A stretch of DNA of 64,000 nt from Sipunculus nudus (GCA_026874595.1 JAPPUL010000068.1:1999001-2063000), one strand, 5' to 3'; positions 9,489 to 17,644 are shown, counted from the stretch's first letter. Translations and numbers: made by a program. The notes: generated by a model not told the origin, from the sequence alone.

Positions 9489-10691
9489 TTATATATCGCT
9501 TACATTGTATTTGCTCTTTGTATTTGCTGCTTTTAAAAGTTCATCAAATGCTCCAAGTGACCCTGCTAATTCTTTTTTCGTATCATTCCAAACAGAAAGT
9601 TGATGACCTGCTTTATTTTTCCATTGAGACATTTCTGCACTAGTTGGTCTATAAAATTGCACACCATTTTTAGCAAGCTCAGACATTGCATAAGCTCTTG
9701 CTGCCGGCACTTTAGCTAGATTTTGAGCAAAAGTAATTTCCCCAGCTTCTAAAATAGCATCTTGAATTTTTGATGGCAGTGACTTTAACCATTTAAGATT
9801 ACAGGAATACACTTGTGAGTCAGGCACTGCTCTATTAAACGTCACATGAGATAATATCTCTTTAAAGCCAAATACATTTAATGCTTCAACTGATGGATCT
9901 AGTGCATCTGCAACACCTTGTTTAATTGCTGATGGAGTTTCACCCCATGCGACCGGAGTTGGATTTGCACCAAGCAATCTATAAAACTGCTGTAATATCT
10001 TTGAACCTGGAACTCTAAACTTTATCCCTTTAAGTTGATCAGGCGTTTTAATAGGGCCACTTACACCTTTTCTAAGAGCTACAACTCTTGGATCTATACA
10101 AACATAAAAAAGTGGCTTAAAACCCTTTGTTTCTACCTTTGTCTCTACGTGCTTCTTCCAACTGTCTGACGTAACAAGATTTACAAACTCTTGATTCGTA
10201 CCGCACCAATAAGGCACATTGATTAAATCCACTGTCGGTGCAAAAGGAGCGAAGTTAGATATAGAATGTTGTGCAACTTGGATTGTACCTGATTGGACTT
10301 TTTGAGCTAATGCCCCGCCTGCACCTAACTGTCCACCTGGGGCCAATTTTACATAAACTTCACCATTAGTTAAATTCTGGATATTCTCTTTTAGGTCTAA
10401 CTGCATTATAGGGTAGCTTCTTGTCGCGCCAATAATATATGCTGTAGCTATTGTCATTGTATATTTAGCATTTTGTTGCCTCATTTCTTCTTCTTGCGAT
10501 GCTTTAGCTACCTTTTCTTCTTTTTCTCCTTTGCTTTCTTCCTTTTTAGCTTTGCTTACCGGACCCTTACTCTCTGTACATGCTGTGCTGCCCGCAGCTA
10601 CAAGCAATGCTGTTGTAATACCATATTTTACACTAGTCTTTAGGAAATCTCTTCTCTTAGCTAGTGTATCTTCTGTATTTAATCTCTCCAT
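9489..10691 (-). CDS. TRAP transporter substrate-binding protein (DctP family), Tat lipoprotein candidate
   Basis: 400 aa. The N-terminus has a twin-arginine motif KRRDFLK (12-18), a hydrophobic stretch and a possible lipobox ending at C38, then a Lys/Glu-rich linker (about 40-70) before the binding domain. DctP features include LAPGGQLG, GVSGPIKTPDQLKGIKFRVPG and the Arg of KFRVPG that normally clamps the substrate carboxylate or sulfonate. The long charged linker and the Tat-plus-lipid signal are unusual and would tether the receptor in the periplasm. It is the second gene of the candidate DHPS operon. The 136-base gap to the small permease gene is the longest in the operon. Confidence 0.88.
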   Translation of the reverse strand: MERLNTEDTLAKRRDFLKTSVKYGITTALLVAAGSTACTESKGPVSKAKKEESKGEKEEKVAKASQEEEMRQQNAKYTMTIATAYIIGATRSYPIMQLDLKENIQNLTNGEVYVKLAPGGQLGAGGALAQKVQSGTIQVAQHSISNFAPFAPTVDLINVPYWCGTNQEFVNLVTSDSWKKHVETKVETKGFKPLFYVCIDPRVVALRKGVSGPIKTPDQLKGIKFRVPGSKILQQFYRLLGANPTPVAWGETPSAIKQGVADALDPSVEALNVFGFKEILSHVTFNRAVPDSQVYSCNLKWLKSLPSKIQDAILEAGEITFAQNLAKVPAARAYAMSELAKNGVQFYRPTSAEMSQWKNKAGHQLSVWNDTKKELAGSLGAFDELLKAANTKSKYNVSDI

Positions 10692-10711
10692 TATTTTTCT
10701 CCTTTAATACT

Positions 10712-10927
10712 TTAAAGATTAATTTTTTCGTATTTAAAAATACCTGTTACAAACAATATAACAGATATAAATAATATCAAAGCCGCTGTTGAGTCCTCTA
10801 AATCGATAGGAATATTGCTCTCTCTAACAACAACTGAGACTTTCCCAACAATAATATTTAAAACATATATACTAAACAATAAAGCTGACAGGGCATATAT
10901 CTTCCTATTTAATAATTTGCTCAACAT
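10712..10927 (-). CDS. Small two-helix membrane protein heading the TRAP/hpsN operon
   Basis: 71 aa, not recognised as a named family. Two hydrophobic helices (about residues 10-33 and 47-63) are separated by a short polar loop with several acidic residues; the tail is basic. It is followed after 20 bases by the TRAP receptor gene and has a plausible SD (aggagg near the ATG). Being first in the operon suggests a role with the transporter, for example as an assembly or accessory subunit, but nothing in the sequence proves it. Confidence 0.6.
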   Translation of the reverse strand: MLSKLLNRKIYALSALLFSIYVLNIIVGKVSVVVRESNIPIDLEDSTAALILFISVILFVTGIFKYEKINL

Positions 10928-11279
10928 AATATTCCTCCTATTCTTCTTAGTTTAATGCTAGCTACATAATTTAGTACTCAATTAAGATAATAATATAACC
11001 TCCCAAAAGTAATACTTATGTTCATTTAAGTATACTAAATTAGTATAAATATTTTTATACTTTTAAAAAAAATAATAAAAATAAATTATAACGATTACTC
11101 AAGTTAAACTATTTGACTGTGAAATAGTTTTTATGCAATATCTCATTAAAGTTATATAGAAAAACTATATACATTACAAACGAATCACAAAGAGCAATAT
11201 TATACTTAAATCTAACTATAATATTAGTTAATCTATTATATAGAAATAATAAGTTAAACTTATATTATTAAAACCTTGT
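10928..11279. promoter_or_regulatory. AT-rich control region of the DHPS operon with a 17-bp palindrome
   Basis: No gene is visible in these 352 bases. At 11031-11047 is a perfect palindrome, tatactaa-a-ttagtata, overlapped by a second hairpin at 11042-11061 (agtataaa-tatt-tttatact). Together they make closely spaced agtata-type half-sites about 105-135 bases before the 10927 start. This is a plausible operator for a GntR-type or similar dimeric regulator. Because the region is very AT-rich, chance similarity cannot be excluded. The rsmE gene ends at the far edge. Confidence 0.4.
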
Positions 11280-12005
11280 CTATTCAAAATGAAAGTATAA
11301 ATTACATACTATAGCAGGACCCGCAGTTTCACTTTTTAAGATATTGTGACTTATTGCTACAGATACAAAATCTAAATCCATAGCTCTTTTAGCCTCATAA
11401 TCCGTAAATCCCCCTTCAGGACCAACTAAAACAATTATTTCCTTAGTTGGATCAATATTATCTAGAGCCTTTTTTAGGGTAATTTCTTTTTCCTTCTCAT
11501 TTGCAAAGAGACGATTTGGTGTATTTAGATTAAGCTCGTCTAAACTTCTTATAATATTGGTTAGGGTAGGGTAGTTATCATTACCACACTGCTGTGCTGT
11601 TTCTTGACATATTTTATTCCATCGAGATAATTTTGTAAACGCTTCTTTATTGCTATAACTTTTAGATGAGTATTTTGCTTTATAAGGTATTATTTTGGAT
11701 GCTCCAAGTTCGGTGAGTTTTTTGATAGCAAAAATAAAGTGTTTTTCGTTTATTAATGATTGACATACATTTATATTAAGAGGTTGAACTTTAATGTCAC
11801 GTATACTTTCTATTTTAAAGATTAATTCTTTATTAGCGCTATCAACTAGTTTTGCAAGATAGGCTTTAGATGAGTTTTTAAGTTCTAGTTTTTCTCCAAT
11901 ACGAAATCTAAGCACATTCTTTATATGATGAATACGTTCTTTGTTAGCTTCTTTATAGGTGTCATTTACTGACAAATTATTCTTCTCTATAAAAATACAG
12001 CGCAT
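11280..12005 (-). CDS. rsmE: 16S rRNA (uracil1498-N3)-methyltransferase RsmE
   Basis: 241 aa, normal length. SPOUT/knotted methyltransferase: an N-terminal PUA-like part, then GPEGGFT at 195-201 and the C-terminal ILKSETA block at 222-228 that closes the SAM-binding knot (ILRTETA in most members). It methylates U1498 of 16S rRNA in the assembled small subunit. It lies 75 bases downstream of a comF homologue on the same strand, so the pair may be co-transcribed. Confidence 0.93.
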   Translation of the reverse strand: MRCIFIEKNNLSVNDTYKEANKERIHHIKNVLRFRIGEKLELKNSSKAYLAKLVDSANKELIFKIESIRDIKVQPLNINVCQSLINEKHFIFAIKKLTELGASKIIPYKAKYSSKSYSNKEAFTKLSRWNKICQETAQQCGNDNYPTLTNIIRSLDELNLNTPNRLFANEKEKEITLKKALDNIDPTKEIIVLVGPEGGFTDYEAKRAMDLDFVSVAISHNILKSETAGPAIVCNLYFHFE

Positions 12006-12080
12006 AAATAATTAGTTTATTAATTAATATAGTTGGTTAATAAAATAGTTAGTTTTTATCTTGCATTTTACCTTGCAATA

Positions 12081-12983
12081 TTATCTTGCAATAGTAAAGG
12101 AGATAATAGTAATATTATTTGATATTTTAAGCATGCGAGCACACTCGTTTACAGTACTGCCAGTTGAAAAGACATCATCAATAAGCAAAAATAATCTCTT
12201 AGTTTTAGTAGCATCATGCTCTAATATTGCCTTATAACAGCCTTTTGGGTTTTCGATACGTTCTTTAAATTTTAATGTTGACTGGGGTTTATTATTCTTA
12301 ATCTTTAACAATATTTCATCTGAATACTTAATATTACACTTCTTGGCAATCTTTTTAGCCAAAATATGAGCTTGATTAAAGCCACGTGCTTTTTTAGACT
12401 GACTTGAAAGCGGAACAGGTAGCATAGTAATTATTTTATCATTATGCTTTTTAAGCTCTTGTGAGAGCAATCTTGCAGAGTCATCTATAAATAAGTTTGA
12501 ATAAACCTTTCTATTCTTGAACTTTATCTCATGAATCAACTCTTTTATAATAGGCTTATTATAGTTAAAAAGGGATATATTTTTATCATAATAATGCTTT
12601 CCAATAAGTTCATTTTTACAAGGAAAGCATATTTTGTTGTCATTTTGAATGTCATATGTAAGCTTTTCTTTTGAGTCTAGCTTTTCTTCTGAGTCTATCT
12701 TTTTATCTATCTTCTTTTCTTTTGAGTTTATCTTTTCTTTAGGATTTACAAAATATTCAGAATATGGTTCATCAAAATGTTCAAAGGGGTTTAAGGAAGG
12801 TGAAAAGCATTTAGTACAATGTACATTTTGCTTTATACTTGGAATTGACTTAAAACATTTAGAACAAAGACCAACATTGTTTTTGGTTAGGATATTGTTA
12901 CATAGCTTACAGAAGTTTGGGAAAATAGAATTTAGTATAAAGTAAAACAAAATATTACGTCCTTTTAGCAATAAAAATAGCAA
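12081..12983 (-). CDS. ComF-family phosphoribosyltransferase-like protein
   Basis: 300 aa. The N-terminus carries cysteine pairs typical of the ComF double zinc finger (C25/C28, C40/C43, C56/C59, C119/C122), and the C-terminus has the PRTase motif IDDVFSTGST at 268-277. ComF proteins support DNA uptake and recombination after uptake. Residues about 81-108 are an odd Lys/Glu/Ser-rich repeat (KEK/SKEK units) wedged between cysteine pairs three and four; most homologues are about 220-240 aa, so this looks like a low-complexity insertion. Other competence genes are not in the window. Confidence 0.85.
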   Translation of the reverse strand: MLFLLLKGRNILFYFILNSIFPNFCKLCNNILTKNNVGLCSKCFKSIPSIKQNVHCTKCFSPSLNPFEHFDEPYSEYFVNPKEKINSKEKKIDKKIDSEEKLDSKEKLTYDIQNDNKICFPCKNELIGKHYYDKNISLFNYNKPIIKELIHEIKFKNRKVYSNLFIDDSARLLSQELKKHNDKIITMLPVPLSSQSKKARGFNQAHILAKKIAKKCNIKYSDEILLKIKNNKPQSTLKFKERIENPKGCYKAILEHDATKTKRLFLLIDDVFSTGSTVNECARMLKISNNITIISFTIAR

Positions 12984-13053
12984 TAAAAGTTTGTATAATA
13001 TTTTATAATAAAATAAAATACTTTAAACTAAATTCTAGGTCACTTAGCTTAAC

Positions 13054-13173
13054 TTACTTAAGAGTAGGCCATTTCCCCGTTTCAAGGTTCCAAATATTAC
13101 CAGGCCAGCTAAGAAGAATAGCTTCTCTAGTTGCAGCTGCTTCATTTGTATCTTTAACATTATTACCTCCTTG
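13054..13173 (-). pseudogene. C-terminal remnant of a GLUG/BspA-like repeat protein
   Basis: A 39-codon open frame between two stops reads as the tail of a surface repeat protein: an Ala-rich helix with TREAIL, then WPGNIWNLETGKWPTLK and a stop. This pattern (W..N.W.l..gk.PtLk) is how many GLUG or leucine-rich-repeat surface proteins end. It has no start codon of its own; a stop precedes it directly. A competing frame opens with ATG at 13156 and a good SD but encodes nothing recognisable. Most likely it is the leftover of a deleted gene. Confidence 0.45.
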
Positions 13174-13335
13174 TTATAACTTGCAATTAAGTTAATCTCC
13201 ATAAATTTTAAAAAAAAAAATCTAAAAATATGTCATATGTCATAATCAAACTACAACTTTATTTGATTGTGCGATTTTTATAATAAATATAATAGATATT
13301 ATGTCTACTAAATTATAATGATATTAAATGATACA

Positions 13336-13373
13336 CATAATGACATCTAACATTCATAATGACATCTAACATT
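13336..13373. repeat. Exact 19-bp tandem duplication
   Basis: cataatgacatctaacatt occurs twice back to back, a few bases downstream of the stop codon of the minus-strand gene 13378-14376. It belongs to the set of short tandem duplications at gene ends in this window. Confidence 0.9.
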
Positions 13374-13377
13374 ATTT

Positions 13378-14376
13378 TTAAACATTATTAATTTTCCAAG
13401 AGTAAACAAACCAACGTCTATTCTTTTGGAAAAGATAGAATGTATAATCTTTATGGAAGGTAAGATTATTGCTCTTATAAGCAATACGGACAAGAACTCG
13501 AGCTTTCTTAGCTTGGTTTTCTATAATAGTTTTATAAATTATAAAGTCTTTAATGCCTATAAATCCGATCTCAGACAGATAATACTTCAAATACTCCTTA
13601 AAATCATCTAAAACTCTTTGTCTATGAAATACATTGGATGATTTAATACTATTATATTGATTAAAGAATTTAGGATACTGTTTAATTAGCTCCTCAAGTT
13701 GAATATAGCTAAAATAGTGCGTCCACTTTTTGGCAATACGGTTTTTAAGTATAAAGTGAATGGTATCAGATGGAGTTCTAAGTTTCTGCCGTTCTTTATA
13801 ATCTTGTAACTCTTCTTCTACCTGTAGTTTAGTAGTATCAGGAGACTCTTTTATTTGTATTTGAATTATTTGAGTTTTTAGAGTTTTTGCTAAATTAGAA
13901 TGTTCTAAAGTTCTAAAGAATCCTCTTATAAGGTAGTATCCGGGTTTATTTAGGTTATAATACTTAGTAAGGTCAAACTCCTTGCCAAATAATTCATTAG
14001 AAGCAAGAGTAAGGTTTTTAGTAGGAAGGTTTTTCTTTTGCCGAGCATCTATTTTCTGAAAGTAGAAAAAATCTCTTTCTTTAATGGTCTTGTTGTCCAA
14101 AGACTTAATATAGAAGCTAAAGTTTAGATAATGGTTCTCACTTAGAGACACATTAATATTCTTATAAGTGTTATTAATAATTTTAAATCGAACTAAAATA
14201 GGCTCACCAAGTTTAAAGCTACTTTTTTTAATAGACAAAACAGTTTTTAGATTATGATATGTAGTATCCCCATCAGCAAATATATTAGTATAGAAGTTTG
14301 GGCTAATAAATAGTATAAAAAAGAGTATGGTATAAATAGGATAGATAGAATAGATAGAATAGATAAGTTTTTTCAT
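13378..14376 (-). CDS. Secreted protein of unknown function
   Basis: 332 aa, not recognised. It has an N-terminal hydrophobic segment (about 1-33) that looks like a signal peptide, in which a Ser-Ile-Tyr repeat is encoded by a 10-bp DNA repeat (tagatagaa units). Residues 45-155 look like an immunoglobulin-type beta domain (VLSIKKSSFKLGEPILVRFKI resembles intracellular-proteinase-inhibitor or alpha-2-macroglobulin edge strands). The last 100 residues have an NTF2-like feel, ending in a Trp/Tyr-rich strand. It is divergent from the next gene across a repeat-rich 327-base gap. An envelope or extracellular location is likely. Confidence 0.6.
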   Translation of the reverse strand: MKKLIYSIYSIYPIYTILFFILFISPNFYTNIFADGDTTYHNLKTVLSIKKSSFKLGEPILVRFKIINNTYKNINVSLSENHYLNFSFYIKSLDNKTIKERDFFYFQKIDARQKKNLPTKNLTLASNELFGKEFDLTKYYNLNKPGYYLIRGFFRTLEHSNLAKTLKTQIIQIQIKESPDTTKLQVEEELQDYKERQKLRTPSDTIHFILKNRIAKKWTHYFSYIQLEELIKQYPKFFNQYNSIKSSNVFHRQRVLDDFKEYLKYYLSEIGFIGIKDFIIYKTIIENQAKKARVLVRIAYKSNNLTFHKDYTFYLFQKNRRWFVYSWKINNV

Positions 14377-14406
14377 ATTAATAGATTCCTATGTTGTTAA
14401 ACAAAG

Positions 14407-14442
14407 AATTATAAAGTATTGTACAATTATAAAGTATTGTAC
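14407..14442. repeat. Exact 18-bp tandem duplication
   Basis: aattataaagtattgtac is present twice in direct succession, just upstream of the minus-strand gene ending its coding part at 14376. It could duplicate a promoter element, since each copy contains a tataaagtat-like stretch. Confidence 0.9.
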
Positions 14443-14520
14443 TAAACATCGGAAGATAATATTAAAAGTTAAATAGTTTGTAAAATGGTCAGATAAACAT
14501 AAAATGCTATAAGGCTGTGA

Positions 14521-14553
14521 AAGAGAATAAAAAGAGAATAAAAAGAGAATAAA
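14521..14553. repeat. 11-bp unit repeated three times
   Basis: aagagaataaa occurs three times without interruption, followed by a looser purine-rich tract to about 14585. Confidence 0.85.
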
Positions 14554-14703
14554 TAGATAAAGATAAAAAAGGATAAAAAAAATAATACTTGCTTCTCTTT
14601 TTTAATTAACTAGCTTATACTTTTCATAAGTGGGTTAAAAAGAAGCCTAGAAGTATATAGCAAGAAATCAGATTAAAATGATATTAAATAATTGGGGAGC
14701 TTT

Positions 14704-15024
14704 ATGAGGCGAGTTAGGCTAATAGTATTAACGCTAGTGTTAGTATGTATAACTATAGCATTAATATATAGTCATAATGATAGAAATTTAGAAATAAAGT
14801 ATTATGAAGCCTTTTCATATAAAAGTGAAAAGAATAGTAGGCATATAATATTTATAAATCTGTTAAAATCAGAATCAGCAATAGGGCTAAGCAATAGATG
14901 GTATATAAAAGTATATTATGATCTAGAAGGGAACTGGGTAAAATTCGAGAATATAAGTCCAGGACATAAGATATACGAGACTATATGGAACCGGATATCG
15001 ATAGAGAAGAGTGTGCTAAATTAG
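14704..15024 (+). CDS. Small membrane-anchored protein, unknown function
   Basis: 106 aa from the ATG at 14704, which has ggggag six bases upstream; an in-frame TTG at 14692 would overlap that SD and is less likely. One N-terminal hydrophobic segment (about residues 5-22) may be a signal peptide or anchor. The rest is a small mixed domain with many aromatic residues. It precedes the rlmB-like gene by 19 bases. I do not recognise the family. Confidence 0.55.
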   Translation: MRRVRLIVLTLVLVCITIALIYSHNDRNLEIKYYEAFSYKSEKNSRHIIFINLLKSESAIGLSNRWYIKVYYDLEGNWVKFENISPGHKIYETIWNRISIEKSVLN

Positions 15025-15043
15025 CTTTTAAATGTACTTTTAA

Positions 15044-15961
15044 ATGTTAGAAGATGTAAAAGTATACGGAATACATGCGGTCCGCGAGGCAATCCTAAGC
15101 AAAGCATGGATAGAGAGAGTAGAAGTCGTTGAGGGTAGGCTATCGGGACTGGAGGGTCCTCCCGCAGGAGGGCTTACCACAGAAGGGCCTACTACAAAAG
15201 GGTCTCCCACAAAAAAGAATAAATTAAATACTACAAAATCAAAAAAGCGGCCAAAAAAGCAGCCAAAATTAAATAATCGTGATTATGATAAGGATTATAG
15301 TAGAAAAGGGGCTTTAGGCTTTAAGTCACGTCGCATACTAGATATTATAAAGCTTTGTGAAGCAAGAGGAATAAATATAGTTGAGAAAGGGGTATCTGGT
15401 TTTGTAGATGAACATGGTAAAAGCCATGATATTAGCGCACGCATTAAAAAGAAAAACATATACAAATCGCTTGAGAGCTATATAAAAGAGAGAAAAGACA
15501 ATCCCCCTACTCTACTTACGGTATTAGATGGAATAAAAGACCCACATAATTTAGGAGCAATACTAAGAAGCATAGAACATTTTGGAGGAGATGGCCTCAT
15601 ACTAGCAAAAGACAAGTCGGCCAAATTGAGTTCAACAGTATATAAGGTATCAAGTGGAGCAGCATATTATGTTCCGATAATAGAGGTAACAAATTTAAAA
15701 AGGAGCTTAGATTACTTAAAGCGGGAAGAAAACTTTTGGGTATATGGTCTTGATGTAGGAGGAGAAGTTATGCTTGATGAGGTAGAGTTTTCTGGACGAG
15801 TGGTATTAGTAGTTGGTTCTGAGGGTTTAGGGATTAGGAGATTAATTAAGGAAAGCTGTGATTTTCTTGTAGGGATAAGGAACCTAGGAAATATCGAGTC
15901 ATTGAATGTGTCGGTTGCAACGGGAATAGGTTTATATGAGATAAGGAAACAAATAAAATAG
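15044..15961 (+). CDS. rlmB: TrmH-family 23S rRNA (guanosine-2'-O)-methyltransferase, RlmB-like
   Basis: 305 aa SPOUT methyltransferase. It starts with the RlmB-type VYGIHAVREAI (7-17) substrate-binding domain. The three family motifs are intact: DGIKDPHNLGAILRS at 162-176, LVVGSEGLGIRRL at 255-267 and NIESLNVSVATGI at 283-295. It should methylate G2251 of 23S rRNA or an equivalent site. Residues about 32-88 are a Gly/Pro/Thr then Lys-rich low-complexity insert between the first strand and the rest of the N-terminal domain, not usual for the family (about 245 aa). The start ATG is close to the previous stop. Confidence 0.85.
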   Translation: MLEDVKVYGIHAVREAILSKAWIERVEVVEGRLSGLEGPPAGGLTTEGPTTKGSPTKKNKLNTTKSKKRPKKQPKLNNRDYDKDYSRKGALGFKSRRILDIIKLCEARGINIVEKGVSGFVDEHGKSHDISARIKKKNIYKSLESYIKERKDNPPTLLTVLDGIKDPHNLGAILRSIEHFGGDGLILAKDKSAKLSSTVYKVSSGAAYYVPIIEVTNLKRSLDYLKREENFWVYGLDVGGEVMLDEVEFSGRVVLVVGSEGLGIRRLIKESCDFLVGIRNLGNIESLNVSVATGIGLYEIRKQIK

Positions 15962-16059
15962 GATGTTAAGATTTAAATTACGTATTCTAAAAGCCGAATA
16001 GAGCAAAGAAGCAAAGGAAGGAGAGTAAAAAAAAAGAAAGAGGGGGCGCTTTTAGAAAT

Positions 16060-17100
16060 ATGAGGACGCAAAGGACGCAAAGAAGGATAAGAACGCTTAA
16101 ACTATATGCAATATGTATAATACTGCAACTGGCAATCCTGCCGACAGTCTATAGTAAAATAATCAAACACAAAGTTAAAAAGGGCCAAACATTATACTGG
16201 ATAAGCAAACGCTATAACTTAAGCTATGAGGAGATATACAGTTTAAATCCTGGATTAAAAAACAAATTGCTTAAAATGGGCTATGAGCTTAAACTAGATG
16301 TAGATTCAGATATTGCTGAGGGTTTAAATGAGGGTTTAAATGAGGGTTTAAATGAGGGTTTAAATGAGGGTTTAAATGAAGGTTTAAATGAAGGTTTAAA
16401 TGAGGGTTTAGAAGATAAATATATCTATCATAGGGTGGAGTTAGGGCAGACGCTATGGTCTATATCACGTAAATATGGAGTTAGTGTAGATGGTATTTTA
16501 AAACTTAACGAGTTAAGAGGAGGGAAAATACGTAGAGGAGAGTATTTAAAAGTAGGAGCTAAACGGCTATATAAGCCAAGAGTAAAAGCGATAGAGCAGA
16601 TAAAAGAGTCAAAGCAAAACAAAGAGCAAAGTAAGAAAGAGGGAAATAAAGAAAGAGATAAAGGTCAGCTCAGGCGTTACCTAAATATAGTAGATAAAGT
16701 AAATAAAATAAATGAGGGGTCTAAATTTAGCTTAAATAATGTATCTGAGGTATTACGCGGTTATGGAATAGGCAGAGGGGTTGAGAAGAATATATTTAAT
16801 GGTAGTATAAGGGTAAGGTTTTCTGATACTAAATTAAGAGCAATAATGGGCGGCGAAGTAACATTTGTAGAAAGATTTAGAGGAGCTAACACAATAATAA
16901 TAAGAAATCCAAAGAATGATTTAATAACGGTGTACACCTCAAAAGGGATAATATCTAATGTTTCGCAAGGGGATAATGTTAGAGAAAAAGCTGTAATAGC
17001 GATAAAAAGTAAAAATAGTCGATTTCTTGAGGTTAATTTATATATATTTGAAGGAAATAAACTCCAAAATCCTAAAAAATATATAGGGGTAAAAAAGTAA
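16060..17100 (+). CDS. LysM protein with degenerate M23 peptidase-like domain
   Basis: 346 aa with an N-terminal signal segment (about 14-33), two LysM domains (about 37-85 and 124-170), an Arg/Lys-rich linker, and a C-terminal LytM/M23-like fold (about 250-346). The catalytic histidines and aspartate are missing: the positions where active enzymes have YAHL and HLHFE read YTSK and RFLEVNL. It is therefore likely an EnvC/NlpD-type amidase activator or a structural peptidoglycan binder. An EGLN peptide repeated seven times (plus EGLE) between the LysM domains is encoded by a 12-bp DNA repeat. It ends four bases before apt. Confidence 0.8.
   Translation: MRTQRTQRRIRTLKLYAICIILQLAILPTVYSKIIKHKVKKGQTLYWISKRYNLSYEEIYSLNPGLKNKLLKMGYELKLDVDSDIAEGLNEGLNEGLNEGLNEGLNEGLNEGLNEGLEDKYIYHRVELGQTLWSISRKYGVSVDGILKLNELRGGKIRRGEYLKVGAKRLYKPRVKAIEQIKESKQNKEQSKKEGNKERDKGQLRRYLNIVDKVNKINEGSKFSLNNVSEVLRGYGIGRGVEKNIFNGSIRVRFSDTKLRAIMGGEVTFVERFRGANTIIIRNPKNDLITVYTSKGIISNVSQGDNVREKAVIAIKSKNSRFLEVNLYIFEGNKLQNPKKYIGVKK
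16318..16413. repeat. 12-bp coding minisatellite, eight units
   Basis: The unit gagggtttaaat runs in frame inside the LysM gene (units six and seven have gaa; unit eight ends gaa). Each unit adds four residues, EGLN. Because 12 is a multiple of three, copy-number change alters the linker length without breaking the frame. Confidence 0.95.
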
Positions 17101-17103
17101 GAA

Positions 17104-17634
17104 ATGGATTTAAAAAGCTACGTAAGGACAATAGAAGGCTTTCCGAAGGAAGGGATATCCTTCAAAGATCTAACAACATTATGGAAAGAAGGCGAAGCAC
17201 TAAAGAAGTCGATAGACCTTTTAACAGACGAATATAAAGATGATGGAGTGACGAAGGTAGTGGCAGCGGAGGCAAGAGGCTTTATAATGGGTAGCCCAAT
17301 AGCCTATAATATAGGAGCAGGCTTCATCCCGATTAGAAAGAAAGGGAAATTACCAGCAGCTGTACTTGAAGAGAGTTACGAGCTTGAATATGGCTATGAT
17401 CAACTAACAATGCATAAAGACGCAGTTGTTGAAGGAGACAGAGTGTTAATAATAGATGATGTTATTGCAACAGGCGGTACTCTTGAGGCGATGATAAAGC
17501 TTGTAATGCAGATAAAAGATGTAAAAGTTGTAGGGCTAGGAAGTATTGCAGAGCTTTTATTTTTGGGTGGACGTGAAAAGATAAACAAATCTTTTCCGAA
17601 GCTAAAGCTAACAACGCTAATAAGCTATAACTAA
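17104..17634 (+). CDS. apt: Adenine phosphoribosyltransferase
   Basis: 176 aa, normal length. Apt converts adenine and PRPP to AMP in the cytosol. Family features: EARGF at 56-60, RKKGKLP at 78-84, and the PRPP loop LIIDDVIATGGT at 115-126. It directly precedes mqnE by about 70 bases. In futalosine pathways that cleave aminofutalosine with an MTAN-type nucleosidase, adenine is released, so Apt here would recycle it. That link is inferred from gene order. Confidence 0.95.
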   Translation: MDLKSYVRTIEGFPKEGISFKDLTTLWKEGEALKKSIDLLTDEYKDDGVTKVVAAEARGFIMGSPIAYNIGAGFIPIRKKGKLPAAVLEESYELEYGYDQLTMHKDAVVEGDRVLIIDDVIATGGTLEAMIKLVMQIKDVKVVGLGSIAELLFLGGREKINKSFPKLKLTTLISYN

Positions 17635-17644
17635 TAAGCTATAA
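17617..17644. repeat. 14-bp tandem duplication over the apt stop codon
   Basis: ctaataagctataa occurs twice in a row; the first copy encodes the last residues of Apt and the stop lies at the junction. A third partial copy follows. A palindromic AT tract (atattaattaatat) lies just downstream. Confidence 0.85.

Larger units (their letters stand above)
12984..13377. other. Intergenic region with a gene remnant and a 19-bp duplication
   Basis: These 394 bases between two minus-strand genes hold a short relic of a repeat-type surface protein (13054-13173), an A-rich run near 13210 and an exact 19-bp tandem duplication at 13336-13373. I see no intact gene or RNA. Confidence 0.6.
14377..14703. other. 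Divergent intergenic region rich in short tandem repeats
   Basis: These 327 bases separate two divergent genes, so promoters for both should be here, but no clear -35/-10 pair stands out. It contains an 18-bp exact duplication (14407-14442) and an 11-bp unit three times (14521-14553). A weak inverted relationship exists between gcttctctttttt near 14590 and aaaaagaagc near 14638. Confidence 0.5.

Noticed and set aside
12649-12945. 98-codon plus-strand frame opposite comF
   Set aside because: Phe/Ser-rich product that is simply the complement of the lysine/glutamate-rich ComF insert.
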